Shown piece by piece: positions 44,797 to 54,702 of a stretch of 64,000 bases of DNA. Position 1 is the stretch's first letter. Every line of letters begins with the position of its first letter. Position numbers and translations under genes: made by a program. Where the stretch lies: the NCBI RefSeq assembly GCF_900460525.1, contig NZ_UHIY01000001.1:1488001-1552000 (forward strand), read 5' to 3'. The notes below the pieces were generated by a model. That model worked only from the letters and a program-made list of their open reading frames with translations. It had not been told where the DNA came from and made no database searches. The DNA is from Yersinia kristensenii (GTDB lineage: Bacteria > Pseudomonadota > Gammaproteobacteria > Enterobacterales > Enterobacteriaceae).

Positions 44797-45720
44797 ATGT
44801 ATCACTTGCGTGTGCCCACAACAGAACAAGAACTTAAAGATTATTATCAATTCCGTTGGGAAATGTTACGCAAGCCGCTGCATCAACCGATCGGCTCTGA
44901 AAAAGATGCTTATGACGCGATGGCCCATCACCAAATGGTGGTGGATGAACAGGGAAAGCCTGTCGCTATTGGCCGTTTATATATAAATGCTGATAATGAG
45001 GCCGCTATTCGATTTCTGGCTGTGGACCCCACGGTTCGTGCCAAGGGTTTAGGGACGTTAGTCGCAATGACGTTGGAGTCAGTGGCGCGCCAGGAAGGGG
45101 TCAAGCGGGTAGTGTGTAGTGCTCGTGAAGATGCGGTCGATTTCTTCGCTAAGTTAGGTTTTGTCAGCCAGGGGGAGATAACGGCTCCGCAGACTACACC
45201 TGTTCGCCACTTCTTAATGATTAAGCCGGTGGTGACCATGGATGATATCTTGCATCGCCCTGATTGGTGTGGCCAGTTACAGCAGGCTTGGTACGACCAT
45301 ATCCCACTCAGCGAAAAAATGGGTGTGCGCATCAGTCAATATACGGGCCAGCGGTTTGTGACCACAATGCCAGAGGCGGGTAATCAGAACCCTCATCATA
45401 CTTTATTTGCTGGTAGTCTTTTCTCGTTAGCGACGTTAACGGGCTGGGGGTTGATTTGGTTATTACTGCGTGAACGTCATTTGGGCGGCACAATTATTCT
45501 TGCTGATGCTCATATTCGCTACAGTTCCCCGGTCACCGGGCGACCACGAGCGGTTGCAGAGCTAAGTTCACTCAGTGGGGATCTGGATAGGTTAGCTCGT
45601 GGCCGCCGTGCCAGAGTGCAGCTAGACGTGAATTTATTTGGTGATGAAGATGCTGGCGCTGTATTCTCAGGAACTTACATGGTTCTACCTGTCGAAACAG
45701 GGAGTGATGGGGTTAACTAA
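44797..45720 (+). CDS. yiiD: YiiD: GNAT acetyltransferase-hotdog thioesterase fusion (FabY/MadA)
   Basis: A 307-residue two-domain protein. The N-terminal half is a GNAT fold ([23 protein letters not shown] is the acetyl-CoA pyrophosphate loop). The C-terminal half is a hotdog-fold thioesterase-like domain ([24 protein letters not shown]). The E. coli homologue has been connected with initiation of fatty-acid synthesis by supplying acetyl-ACP from malonyl-ACP. The start at 44797 gives [12 protein letters not shown]. coli annotations extend it by 16 residues, but here the next upstream in-frame codons do not match that extension. Confidence 0.93.
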   Translation: MYHLRVPTTEQELKDYYQFRWEMLRKPLHQPIGSEKDAYDAMAHHQMVVDEQGKPVAIGRLYINADNEAAIRFLAVDPTVRAKGLGTLVAMTLESVARQEGVKRVVCSAREDAVDFFAKLGFVSQGEITAPQTTPVRHFLMIKPVVTMDDILHRPDWCGQLQQAWYDHIPLSEKMGVRISQYTGQRFVTTMPEAGNQNPHHTLFAGSLFSLATLTGWGLIWLLLRERHLGGTIILADAHIRYSSPVTGRPRAVAELSSLSGDLDRLARGRRARVQLDVNLFGDEDAGAVFSGTYMVLPVETGSDGVN

Positions 45721-46141
45721 TTATCGCTTACCCGTTCATTAATAGCTGATGAGCGGGTAACGCGATAAGTGATAATAGTGAATTGTGAATTTATACTTAT
45801 TTAATGTTGTAATCTTTCAGAATGTCATCACATATATTTCAGTTGTTAGTTCCACACCGTTTATTTTTATTAATATAATGGCAGTCATTCTTTTATTTCT
45901 AGCGCTATAAGATTTCAGGTTTCTTTCTTAAATTATTTCTTAATGTCACCTCTGAGTAAATAGAGTAAATAATACACTGGACGATATGTAGTAATCGTTA
46001 TTTAATTACTCGCCGCTACCATTTTATTTTAGATTTTAATTGTCATTCTATCTTGGTTAGAGTGTTATTAATAATATTGTTTAATTATCAGATTGTCATT
46101 TTTAGTGATATTTATGATTTTTATTAAAGAGGGGAGTTAAG
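45721..46141. other. Intergenic region with hairpin after yiiD, then AT-rich DNA
   Basis: The first 48 bases (45721-45768) form a long imperfect hairpin, TTATCGCTTACCCG facing CGGGTAACGCGATAA with one bulge, a possible terminator or REP-like structure without a U run. The remaining 370 bases are very AT-rich with no supported ORF. They presumably contain the promoter for the following regulator pair. Confidence 0.55.
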
Positions 46142-46387
46142 ATGAATAAGGATTGGCATAGACAAGAAATATTGGCCGCTATACGCAAAAAGAAAGGTTC
46201 TCTCTCAGCATTATCCCGAGAGAGCGGGCTTTCCCCTGGAACATTGGCTAACGCACTGACACGCCCGTGGCCAAAGGGGGAAATGATTATCGCCGACGCT
46301 ATTGGCATTACTCCGCAAGAGATATGGCCCAGTAGATTTATTGATTACCGCGGATGTAGCATTATTCGAAGAATAAGGAAAGTCTAG
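46142..46387 (+). CDS. Ner/Nlp-family small DNA-binding regulator
   Basis: An 81-residue winged or plain helix-turn-helix protein of the Ner-like (SfsB/Nlp) family. Matching features are the IRKKKGSLSALSRESGLSPGTLANALTRPWPKGEMIIADAIGI core and the IWPSRF tail motif of that family. Members include Mu phage Ner repressors and enterobacterial SfsB. It is followed after 12 bases by a second regulator gene with an AGGAGG ribosome-binding site, so the two form an operon. It could be a stranded phage-type regulator or a host gene. Confidence 0.85.
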   Translation: MNKDWHRQEILAAIRKKKGSLSALSRESGLSPGTLANALTRPWPKGEMIIADAIGITPQEIWPSRFIDYRGCSIIRRIRKV

Positions 46388-46399
46388 GAGGATAAAACG

Positions 46400-47086
46400 A
46401 TGGATAAATCGTTATTAGATTCAGTTAAAATGTTAATACCATTTTGGGAAAATAGCTCAGAAGCTTGGGGGGTAAAGGATAGTAAATCAACATTTGTATA
46501 TGCTAATAATAGATTTGGTGAGTTATTAGGGCTGCCTGATAAATTTAATGTGGAAGGGCGGTTAGATGGGGAACTTCCTGCCCCTACAGCAGAGTTTCAA
46601 GCTGAATTTCAAGAACATGACCGCCAAGCTATATTATCGCAAGAGCGAGCTACTACGATCGAAATACATGCATTTGAACGGCAGTCTTATTTTCAACCTT
46701 ATTTTTGTGATAAATATCCGTTAATAGATGAACATGGCATAGCTCAGGGGCTTATTTTTCACGCAAGGCCAGTGCCAAATATCATTCTGATGCATTTAAA
46801 TAAAATAAAAGTTCCAACTTCGCTTATATTTACGCCTCCATCTGAATCATTTTCTAAAAGAGAGTGGGAAATATTGTTTTATGTTTTACATTCATTTTCA
46901 AGTAAAGATATTGCTAAAAAACTCCATTTATCACCTAGGTCAGTCTGCAATATAATCCAAAGTATCTATAACAAGGCTGGAGTTACCAGTAAAAAGCAGA
47001 TCATAGAATATTGTTATGAGAAGAAGATAAATAATTATGTCCCTCAAAGCTTCTTTGAATACTCAGGTTCTTTCCCGCTTATGTAG
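46400..47086 (+). CDS. PAS-domain LuxR-type transcriptional regulator
   Basis: A 228-residue protein with an N-terminal PAS-like sensor region (residues about 18-125; FVYANNRFGELLGL is the PAS core). A C-terminal LuxR/GerE helix-turn-helix follows at about 150-208, with FSKREWEILFYVLHSFSSKDIAKKLHLSPRSVCNIIQ. There is no receiver domain. The DNA is markedly AT-rich compared with the neighbouring housekeeping genes, consistent with acquisition. Its target and ligand are unknown. It is preceded by the small Ner-like gene in the same unit. Confidence 0.85.
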   Translation: MDKSLLDSVKMLIPFWENSSEAWGVKDSKSTFVYANNRFGELLGLPDKFNVEGRLDGELPAPTAEFQAEFQEHDRQAILSQERATTIEIHAFERQSYFQPYFCDKYPLIDEHGIAQGLIFHARPVPNIILMHLNKIKVPTSLIFTPPSESFSKREWEILFYVLHSFSSKDIAKKLHLSPRSVCNIIQSIYNKAGVTSKKQIIEYCYEKKINNYVPQSFFEYSGSFPLM

Positions 47087-47099
47087 GAATAGTCTACTG

Positions 47100-47133
47100 C
47101 GCCGATTACATAAAATATTTAACGTAATCGGCG
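47100..47133. other. Hairpin between the PAS regulator and yicH
   Basis: CGCCGATTAC and GTAATCGGCG form a perfect ten-base stem with a 14-base AT loop between the convergent genes. There is no U run on either strand, so terminator function is possible but unproven. Confidence 0.45.
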
Positions 47134-47176
47134 GTTGTGACTCAATGGCAATTTGGCAAGGCAGTATTAACCGCCC

Positions 47177-48886
47177 TTATTGCCCCGCTACGCCATGTAC
47201 CTCGCCGTGCTGCATCACCTGATTAACTTGCTGCCCGTGGCTATCAGTGGCTTGCAGAGAGCCATTAAGGGTAGGTTTCAATGGTTTATCTGCTGCCAAA
47301 TTACCTTTTATCTGTAATTTCAAATTACCCAACCCTTGCAACGGTAATGTTGGCCAGCCCCAGTTTTGTAAAATGTTAAGGTCGACAGAGCGGCCAGTCA
47401 GTGCGAGGGAGAAAGTTCTGGCTGGAGTTTGGTCCATAGTGGTGTTGGCTTCCAGTAATCCTTCTGGAGTGAAAGCACTTAAATCACTCACTGTAATTTG
47501 TTGCTCATTAGCGCTCAGAGCTAATGATGGGCGGCGGACATCGTTTTTATTAAAGGTCGCATTCCCGGCATTCAACATCAATGAACCAGACCATACTCCC
47601 CATTGATGATTTTTGGCGAGCAGTAAATGAGTCCCCGCGGCATCCAGTGACGTAATTTGGAACGGGAAATCTGGGCTGATATCAATCAACAAGTTACGGT
47701 TAGCACTTAACTTGCTGATATAGACCTCAGACAACCAGTTTGGCAGTGTTTGTTGCCATTGCTGCTTCCAGTCAGTGGGAAGGGTATAAACCAGAGCCAC
47801 CAGTGTCAGCTCATCGAGTTGTAGGCGGTGGGTATCCCGCGCCCAGTTCCCCTGGGTTCTTAATAGACCATCTTGCCAACGAGTGGAGAACTGATTAATT
47901 GCTATCCCTGCTGGTGATAATGCTAATGTCGCGATAGGGTCAATCAGATGAATATTACCTTTAATAATGTCACCGGCATTAAGGGATAATTCCCCATCAT
48001 CACTTTGCCAGTCACCTTGCTTAAACGTGATGTTTTTAAGGGTGAGATCTAAGTCATTAAACGCCCAATTTTTCCCTTCAACCCGCGCATCAATTAAATC
48101 AAAGCGTTTCAGCGTAATGGGCGGAAGTTGTAAAAATGTATTCCAGACATCTTCTAATGCTGCCGAGGTTTGTAGACGAATATTACTCAAGCGTAAGCTT
48201 CCGACCAGCCAACTTCCATCAGCGGATTGACTGGCATTGCCAGTCAGCTCCCCTTGCGCGATATCAGCCCCGAAGTTATTCAAAGTAAGTGTGTTTTTCT
48301 GTATTGAGCCTTGCAAATACAGTTTTTCAGCTGTGATGCCATTGATGCTCAAAGAACCCGCGCTGAACTGAAATTGGGCATTTTCACCCAGACTATTACC
48401 GGGCATTGGTTGCCAAGGGATCAGGCCGCCATTAACTTGTTGCCCAGCCACTGTCCACTGACCTGCCTGATTTTGCGGCTCAATAGTGGTATTGAGCGCC
48501 ATATTGGTCAGCCTTAAAGTATCAGCCTGCAAGGGTAGCGGTGATGTGCTGTTATTGAGAGTTAAACTACCATTTTGCAAATTAAGGCTGAGAAGATGGC
48601 GAGGCTCGGTCAGTTGCTGCCAGCTCAGACCCAATACGGCCTGCTGGGCAATAAGAAACGCAGGCTGATTGGCCCGCCCGAGCGTGATATCAGTCAAGCT
48701 GACTTGCCCAGGTTGTGACCATGAGTGGTCTATTTTCCCCAGAGAAAGGCGATATTCGCTGTTATCACTGACCCAACGGCTTAACCAACCAGCAGCCCAG
48801 CTAGTCTGAAGCAATACATAGCACAGCACTATAGACAGTACTAATAGCAGTAATAACGTTAGCAGCACTTTCCCGAGAAATTTCAT
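47177..48886 (-). CDS. yicH: AsmA family protein YicH
   Basis: YicH is an AsmA-like envelope protein; relatives (TamB, YhdP, YdbH) carry lipids between the membranes, but the job of YicH is unproven. The 569-residue protein has one N-terminal membrane anchor (MKFLGKVLLTLLLLLVLSIV) and a large periplasmic part of repeated beta-strand segments. The start at 48886 gives exactly the E. coli length; an open frame 24 codons further upstream is not homologous. It is transcribed alone, downstream of xanP and its terminator. Confidence 0.92.
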   Translation of the reverse strand: MKFLGKVLLTLLLLLVLSIVLCYVLLQTSWAAGWLSRWVSDNSEYRLSLGKIDHSWSQPGQVSLTDITLGRANQPAFLIAQQAVLGLSWQQLTEPRHLLSLNLQNGSLTLNNSTSPLPLQADTLRLTNMALNTTIEPQNQAGQWTVAGQQVNGGLIPWQPMPGNSLGENAQFQFSAGSLSINGITAEKLYLQGSIQKNTLTLNNFGADIAQGELTGNASQSADGSWLVGSLRLSNIRLQTSAALEDVWNTFLQLPPITLKRFDLIDARVEGKNWAFNDLDLTLKNITFKQGDWQSDDGELSLNAGDIIKGNIHLIDPIATLALSPAGIAINQFSTRWQDGLLRTQGNWARDTHRLQLDELTLVALVYTLPTDWKQQWQQTLPNWLSEVYISKLSANRNLLIDISPDFPFQITSLDAAGTHLLLAKNHQWGVWSGSLMLNAGNATFNKNDVRRPSLALSANEQQITVSDLSAFTPEGLLEANTTMDQTPARTFSLALTGRSVDLNILQNWGWPTLPLQGLGNLKLQIKGNLAADKPLKPTLNGSLQATDSHGQQVNQVMQHGEVHGVAGQ

Positions 48887-48974
48887 CCGGTATTTCCACG
48901 CCTGTCTGTATACGGAACTCTGTTTATGCCGCAAATTGTCCATTAGCTCAATAGACAATCAGTTATTGGAGCAT

Positions 48975-49010
48975 AAAAAAATGGCCGGTGTCGTTTACGA
49001 CCGGCCATTT
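48975..49010 (-). terminator. Intrinsic terminator of xanP
   Basis: On the minus strand AAATGGCCGG and CCGGCCATTT enclose a short inner stem, and seven U residues follow. It is 22 bases after the xanP stop. Confidence 0.92.
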
Positions 49011-49032
49011 CAGTGACGTATTAGCGTGAAGA

Positions 49033-50418
49033 TTATTTTTCTTCTGGGAAGAGTAAGTTAAGTACGATGGCAGTAATACCGCCAGCTGCAATTCCAGAAG
49101 AAAGTAGGGTTTTAATCCAGTCAGGTGCAAATTGCAGAATCAGTGGTTGCTGTGCCACACCCATACCGACCGCCAATGACAACGCCATAATCATAATCGC
49201 GCGGCGATTAAGGGTTTCGCGAGAAACGATCCGCACTCCGGAAGCCGCAATCGTGCCGAACATCACGAGAGTTGCACCGCCCAGTACAGGTTCTGGAATA
49301 TGTTGCACAAACCCAGCTACAGCAGGGAATAGCCCCAGAACAATCAGCATCAGTGCGACCACAAAACCGACATAGCGGCTGGCAACACCGGTCAACTGGA
49401 TAACCCCATTATTTTGGCCGAAGCAGGAGTTAGGGAAGGTGTTGAACACGGCGGAAAGCATGGAGTTCAAGCCATTTGCTAACACACCGCCCTTCAGGCG
49501 TTTCATGTACAACGGGCCACGAACCGGTTGCTCTGATACATCCGAGGTTGCGGTGATATCCCCGATGGTTTCAAGTGAGGTCACCATGAAGATAAGCATC
49601 AGCGGCACCAGCAGGTTCCAATCAAAAGACAAACCATAGTACAGCGGCGTTGGGATGGTAATCAGGGCGGTGTCTACCACTGGGCGGCTTTCAGGCAACA
49701 TGCCTAGCGTCCATGCCAACAGGTAACCCACCGCCATGGCGATAACTAGAGAGGCCACTCGTAGATACGGGTTGCGCTGGCGGTTCAGTAAAATAATCAC
49801 CAGCAGCACGGAGCCGGCTAATAACAGATTTTTAGGTGCGCCAAAAGTATGGTCGCTCATCGCGCCATAACCGCCACCAATAGATGTCAGCCCAACTTGA
49901 ATCAATGACAGGCCGATAATCATCACCACAATACCGGATACCAATGGAGTAATGATGCGGCGCGCCAGATGCAAGAAACGGGAAAGTATAATTTCGGTAC
50001 AGGATGCAACCATCAAGGTGCCGAACAAGGCCGCCATCATGGTCGGGATATCAGCCCCACCATTTTTCAACGCCAAACCGCCCATAATCAGCGGAGCAAC
50101 AAAGTTAAAACTGGTGCCCTGAATGGATAACAGGCCAGAGCCAATCGGCCCCCAGGTTTTAATTTGCAGCAGCGACGCCAGGCCGGAGGCAAACAGTGAC
50201 ATGCTGATAATGCGCTGGGTATCTTCCGCTGGCAGCCCCAACGCCTGACAAATTAACAGGCCGGGGGTTATCACCGCGACAAACATAGCCAATAAATGTT
50301 GGCATGCGGCAAACAGAGTTTGGGCGAGTGGCGGGCGGTCTTCTAAACGGTAAATGAGTTCGCTGGGGCGAGTTGTTGTCTGCTGTGGAGCATCAAGTTC
50401 GGCGGATTGCGTAGACAT
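49033..50418 (-). CDS. xanP: Xanthine permease XanP
   Basis: XanP is a high-affinity xanthine:proton symporter of the NCS2 (NAT) family in the inner membrane. The 461-residue protein has about 14 membrane segments. The NAT signature [18 protein letters not shown], the upstream [15 protein letters not shown] (TM8 glutamate region) and the [10 protein letters not shown] motif all match. I chose the ATG at 50418 (MSTQSAELD) because it aligns with E. coli XanP; in-frame ATGs 11 and 17 codons upstream are alternatives. It diverges from gltS. Confidence 0.93.
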   Translation of the reverse strand: MSTQSAELDAPQQTTTRPSELIYRLEDRPPLAQTLFAACQHLLAMFVAVITPGLLICQALGLPAEDTQRIISMSLFASGLASLLQIKTWGPIGSGLLSIQGTSFNFVAPLIMGGLALKNGGADIPTMMAALFGTLMVASCTEIILSRFLHLARRIITPLVSGIVVMIIGLSLIQVGLTSIGGGYGAMSDHTFGAPKNLLLAGSVLLVIILLNRQRNPYLRVASLVIAMAVGYLLAWTLGMLPESRPVVDTALITIPTPLYYGLSFDWNLLVPLMLIFMVTSLETIGDITATSDVSEQPVRGPLYMKRLKGGVLANGLNSMLSAVFNTFPNSCFGQNNGVIQLTGVASRYVGFVVALMLIVLGLFPAVAGFVQHIPEPVLGGATLVMFGTIAASGVRIVSRETLNRRAIMIMALSLAVGMGVAQQPLILQFAPDWIKTLLSSGIAAGGITAIVLNLLFPEEK

Positions 50419-50656
50419 GGAGTGGCATTCCCGGATCGGCAAAGAGGGCATTTTAATGATCCGCTTCACAAAAGCAATCGGTTGCGCCGTATTTTCTTAA
50501 ATATTCTTGTTTGGCGCTAGTTCATATTTTTCTTTTACTAAACTTGTAATTAAGAGCATTTTTTTTTCTAATCCCCCTCTTACTGCTTTGGCGTTTATTA
50601 AGGAATTGTCTAACGTCATATTTTTATTCGATATTTTAATCGCATGGAGTACCAAG

Positions 50657-51871
50657 ATGTTTCATCTCGATACCTATGGCACGCTAGTCGCGGCCTGTCT
50701 GGTTTTATTGTTAGGCCGAAAACTCGTACAAACAGTCCCTTTTCTAAAAAAATACACTATTCCAGAACCGGTAGCGGGTGGTCTGCTGGTGGCTTTCATG
50801 ATGCTACTGATGCAAAAGACCCTCGGTTGGGAAATCAGTTTTGATATGTCGCTGAAAGACCCCTTGATGTTGGCATTCTTTGCAACAATTGGCCTGAATG
50901 CTAACTTGGCGAGTTTGCGCGCCGGTGGCAAGGCCTTGAGTGTGTTTGTCTTTGTGGTCGTTGGCTTGCTACTGATGCAGAACGCGATTGGCATTGCTCT
51001 CGCGAAGCTGATGGGATTGGATCCGCTAATGGGCTTATTGGCCGGTTCAATTACGTTGTCAGGTGGACACGGTACCGGTGCAGCATGGAGTAAAGTGTTT
51101 GCTGAACGCTATGGTTTTGAAAATGCAACTGAAGTTGCTATGGCCTGTGCAACATTTGGCTTAGTGCTCGGCGGATTGATTGGTGGCCCGGTTGCTCGCT
51201 ATCTGGTCAAACACTCTTCCACACCAGATGGCACCCCAGAGGACAGCGAAGTACCTTCCGCTTTTGAAAAGCCTTCTGCGGGCCGCATGATAACTTCATT
51301 GGTACTGGTCGAAACCATCGCCATGATTGCAATTTGCCTGATGGCTGGCCAAGTAATTTCTGGTGCGTTACTGGGCTCGATGTTTGAATTACCGACCTTT
51401 GTTTGTGTGTTATTCGTCGGAGTTATTCTCAGTAACACGCTCGCGGTCATCGGCTTCTATAAAGTCTTTGATCGCGCAGTTTCGGTGTTGGGGAATGTCA
51501 GTTTGTCACTGTTCCTGGCAATGGCTTTGATGAGCCTGAAACTGTGGGAGCTGGCTTCACTGGCATTGCCGATGTTGGTTATCTTGTCGGTACAGGCATT
51601 GGCGATGGCGCTGTACGCTATCTTCGTCACTTATCGGTTGATGGGTAAAAACTATGATGCGGCAGTGTTAGCGGCGGGCCATTGTGGTTTTGGTTTAGGT
51701 GCGACGCCGACGGCCATTGCGAATATGCAGGCCATTACTGACCGTTTCGGTCCATCACATTTAGCTTTCTTAGTGGTGCCAATGGTCGGTGCGTTCTTTA
51801 TTGATATCGTCAATGTGATCGTGATTAAGCTTTATCTGTTACTACCAATCTTCCCTGCGGTAGTGGGATAA
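50657..51871 (+). CDS. gltS: Sodium/glutamate symporter GltS
   Basis: GltS imports L-glutamate with sodium across the inner membrane. The 404-residue protein has ten to eleven helices in two inverted repeats with the paired re-entrant GGHGTGAAW and CGFGLGATPTA motifs. The start at 50657 (MFHLDTYGTL) follows GGAG and matches E. coli; the frame stays open for 50 codons upstream, but that segment is AT-rich leader. It is divergent from xanP and convergent with recG, with a terminator between. Confidence 0.95.
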   Translation: MFHLDTYGTLVAACLVLLLGRKLVQTVPFLKKYTIPEPVAGGLLVAFMMLLMQKTLGWEISFDMSLKDPLMLAFFATIGLNANLASLRAGGKALSVFVFVVVGLLLMQNAIGIALAKLMGLDPLMGLLAGSITLSGGHGTGAAWSKVFAERYGFENATEVAMACATFGLVLGGLIGGPVARYLVKHSSTPDGTPEDSEVPSAFEKPSAGRMITSLVLVETIAMIAICLMAGQVISGALLGSMFELPTFVCVLFVGVILSNTLAVIGFYKVFDRAVSVLGNVSLSLFLAMALMSLKLWELASLALPMLVILSVQALAMALYAIFVTYRLMGKNYDAAVLAAGHCGFGLGATPTAIANMQAITDRFGPSHLAFLVVPMVGAFFIDIVNVIVIKLYLLLPIFPAVVG

Positions 51872-51894
51872 TTCAGTTGTAAGGTAATAGTCTT

Positions 51895-51917
51895 AAGGGG
51901 CGGATAAAACCGCCCTT
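51895..51917. terminator. Terminator between gltS and recG
   Basis: AAGGGGCGG and CCGCCCTT form the stem, with ATAAAA in the loop and TTTAAT after it. It lies between two convergent stops and can serve both genes. Confidence 0.8.
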
Positions 51918-51923
51918 TAATCA

Positions 51924-54005
51924 TCAAGCATTGGTATAACGCGTTCGCTCTGGTAGCCAGCGTTCTATTAATGCCTGTGCATGTTCGGGATATTGTTGAT
52001 GCAGGTGGCGAGCTACTCTTTGCACTTCTGGAATCATGGCCTGATCACGCAGTAAATCAGCCACTTTAAACTCGGCACTGCCGGTTTGGCGCGTCCCTAA
52101 TAATTCGCCGGGGCCACGTATTTCTAAATCCCGCTGGGCGATAACAAAACCGTCATTACTGTCACGCAGCACTTGCAAGCGCATCTGAGCCGTTTTACTC
52201 AGCGGTGTTTTATACAGCAGAACACAGTGTGAAGCGACGGCTCCGCGGCCCACACGGCCACGTAACTGGTGCAATTGCGCTAACCCTAACCGCTCCGGAT
52301 TATCGATAATCATCAAACTGGCATTCGGGACATCAACCCCAACTTCAATCACTGTGGTGGCCACCAATAATTGCAATTCACCCTGTTTGAAAGCCAGCAT
52401 AACCGCCTGTTTTTCTGGCCCTTTCATCCGGCCGTGCACCAAACCGACTTTAATCTCCGGCAAGGCGATTTTCAGCTCCTCACAGGTGACTTCCGCGGCT
52501 TGGGCTTCTAGTAGCTCAGATTCTTCAATCAAGGTGCAGACCCAATAAGCTTGGCGGCCCTCTTCCAAACAGGCATTTTTGACCCGTTGAATGACATCAC
52601 TGCGGCGAGTATCTGGAATTGCCACTGTCGTGACTGGGGTTCTACCTGGGGGAAGTTCGTCAATGACCGAGGTATCGAGATCAGCATAAGCCGTCATGGC
52701 CAGCGTTCGGGGGATGGGGGTTGCCGTCATAATCAACTGGTGTGGGTGGAAGCCTTGCTCTTCGCCCTTTTCCCATAATGCGAGCCGCTGATGAACACCA
52801 AAACGATGCTGCTCATCAATAATAACCAGTGCTAATCCAGAAAATTGTACTTGTTCCTGAAACATGGCGTGAGTACCCACGACCATAGAAACCTGACCGC
52901 TGGCAACCGCTTCTTGCTGTGCCAGCCGTGCTTTGCCTTTTTGTTTCCCAGCCAGCCAGCCGACTTGTAAACCTAACGGCTCCAGCCATTGACGAAAAGT
53001 ATTGGCATGCTGTTCAGCCAGTAACTCAGTGGGAGCCATCAACGCGACCTGCTTACCGTGGGCAATAGCACGCAGTGCGGCCAGTGCGGCAACCAATGTT
53101 TTACCCGAGCCGACATCTCCTTGAATCAACCGCATCATAGGGAAATCATGGGTCATATCTTGTTCGATTTCCGCGACAACCCGCTGTTGGGCATGGGTTG
53201 GTGTGAAAGGCAGTGCTGCAAGAAAACGTTGTTTAAGTTGTTCTTCGGGCAATAAGGAAAGCGCCCGATAGCTTTGTGCTCCTGCCCTGACCGCCAACAT
53301 GCTGAGGTTGTGGGCTAGCAGTTCTTCCATTATCAACCGCCGCTGCGCGGGATGCTTGCCCTGTTCTAGATCGGCTAGTTGAATATCTGCTGGTGGGCTA
53401 TGCAAAGTATGAATGGCTTCTGGCAGGCTAATCAGCGAGCGGCTCAATTCAATAGGTAACAATTCGGCAATGACGCTGGAATCCAGCATCGCCAGAGCTT
53501 GATCAATAAGTTTACGCAAAGTCGCCTGACGAATACCTTCCGTAGTGGGGTAAACGGGGGTCAATGACTCTTGTAATTCAACACCGATATTTTCGCCATG
53601 CACCCGATATTCTGGGTGAATGATTTCAGGGCCAGTATTACCCCGTTTAGCTTCACCATAGGCAATCACATGTTTACCCGGTGATAAGCTATTTTTCATC
53701 GCGGCATTGAAGTTGAAAAAGCGCAGGGTGAGCACACCGCTACCGTCACTGATTTGGCAGGTCATCATGCGGCGGCGACCAAAACTGATATCAGAACGGA
53801 GAACTTCACCTTCAACAGTGACGGAAAGGCCAGGCAACAAATCGCCAATTCGGTATAGTCGTGTGCGATCTTCGTAACGTAGCGGAAGGTGAAGCAGCAG
53901 GTCTTGAATAGTTTCCAGGCCCATCTTAGCCAGTTTCCCAGCCTGACTTGCGCCAACCCCGGAAAGTGTACTGAGAGGCACGGCATCCAGTAGGCGGCCT
54001 TTCAT
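51924..54005 (-). CDS. recG: ATP-dependent DNA helicase RecG
   Basis: RecG reverses stalled forks and branch-migrates Holliday junctions and D-loops. The 693-residue protein has an N-terminal wedge (OB-fold) domain that grips branched DNA, Walker A GDVGSGKT, the DEQHRFG motif II and helicase motifs up to RGRVGRG (motif VI) plus the C-terminal TRG region (RDLEIRGPGELLGTRQ). Its ATG overlaps the trmH stop by four bases, so it is coupled to the gmk-rpoZ-spoT-trmH-recG unit. Confidence 0.97.
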   Translation of the reverse strand: MKGRLLDAVPLSTLSGVGASQAGKLAKMGLETIQDLLLHLPLRYEDRTRLYRIGDLLPGLSVTVEGEVLRSDISFGRRRMMTCQISDGSGVLTLRFFNFNAAMKNSLSPGKHVIAYGEAKRGNTGPEIIHPEYRVHGENIGVELQESLTPVYPTTEGIRQATLRKLIDQALAMLDSSVIAELLPIELSRSLISLPEAIHTLHSPPADIQLADLEQGKHPAQRRLIMEELLAHNLSMLAVRAGAQSYRALSLLPEEQLKQRFLAALPFTPTHAQQRVVAEIEQDMTHDFPMMRLIQGDVGSGKTLVAALAALRAIAHGKQVALMAPTELLAEQHANTFRQWLEPLGLQVGWLAGKQKGKARLAQQEAVASGQVSMVVGTHAMFQEQVQFSGLALVIIDEQHRFGVHQRLALWEKGEEQGFHPHQLIMTATPIPRTLAMTAYADLDTSVIDELPPGRTPVTTVAIPDTRRSDVIQRVKNACLEEGRQAYWVCTLIEESELLEAQAAEVTCEELKIALPEIKVGLVHGRMKGPEKQAVMLAFKQGELQLLVATTVIEVGVDVPNASLMIIDNPERLGLAQLHQLRGRVGRGAVASHCVLLYKTPLSKTAQMRLQVLRDSNDGFVIAQRDLEIRGPGELLGTRQTGSAEFKVADLLRDQAMIPEVQRVARHLHQQYPEHAQALIERWLPERTRYTNA

Positions 54006-54697
54006 TTAAGACTCCTGGATTGCATGGCGGACCACCATTGCTCATCAGCGATAACTTGGCCCTGCTCATCAATATGAGGCCGGGGAAGCCCTTTGCGTTT
54101 AGCCACTTGCGCCAGCACCGGGTAGCCACCTTCGAATAATAGCCGCTGTTGCTCATCCTCTGACAAAACACTTTGTGTTCGCCGATACATACCGGCATTT
54201 TGCCGCTGCCGTTGGGCTTCATATAAAATGAGTGCTGAAGCGACTGATACATTCAGGGATTGCACCATCCCGATCATCGGAATAATGATATCTTTATCCG
54301 CCATTGCCAAAGCTTCTTTAGATATCCCTGTTTTTTCCTGCCCCATTAAAATACAGGTGGGACGAGTATAATCGATTTCACGAAAATCAACTGCTTTATC
54401 AGATAGATGAGTCGCGAGTATTTGCATACCTTGCGATTTTAGATGAGTTATGGCTTCGGTAATATCAGAATGTGTTTTTACCTGAACCCAACTGTTGCTA
54501 CCGGCCGCCGAAGAGAGTCGCGTGTACATTTCAGGGGTAGGCCAAATCGCGTGAATCTGATGAATACCGACGGCATCAGCAGTGCGAATAATCGCGGAGA
54601 CATTATGAGGTTTATGTACTTGCTCCAGACAAACCGTCAGGTCCGGCTGCCTGGTAGCAAGCATTTCACAAATCCGCGCATAGCGTTGAGGATTCAT
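54002..54697 (-). CDS. trmH: tRNA (guanosine-18 2'-O) methyltransferase TrmH
   Basis: TrmH (SpoU) is a SPOUT-class enzyme that 2'-O-methylates G18 in the D-loop of tRNAs. The 231-residue product has the three SPOUT motifs: NVSAIIRTADAVGI, ILMGQEKTGIS and IPMIGMVQSLNVSVASALILYE, which form the knotted SAM site. It follows spoT by five bases and overlaps recG. Confidence 0.96.
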   Translation of the reverse strand: MNPQRYARICEMLATRQPDLTVCLEQVHKPHNVSAIIRTADAVGIHQIHAIWPTPEMYTRLSSAAGSNSWVQVKTHSDITEAITHLKSQGMQILATHLSDKAVDFREIDYTRPTCILMGQEKTGISKEALAMADKDIIIPMIGMVQSLNVSVASALILYEAQRQRQNAGMYRRTQSVLSEDEQQRLLFEGGYPVLAQVAKRKGLPRPHIDEQGQVIADEQWWSAMQSRSLK

Positions 54698-54702
54698 AGG
54701 CG

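Noticed and set aside
46142-46387. Ner-like gene as evidence of a full prophage
   Set aside because: No other phage gene is nearby; Ner-like proteins also occur as host regulators such as SfsB.
50507-50656. N-terminal extension of 50 residues for GltS
   Set aside because: The extension is AT-rich and not homologous; a GGAG site and the conserved MFHLDT start fix the true start at 50657.
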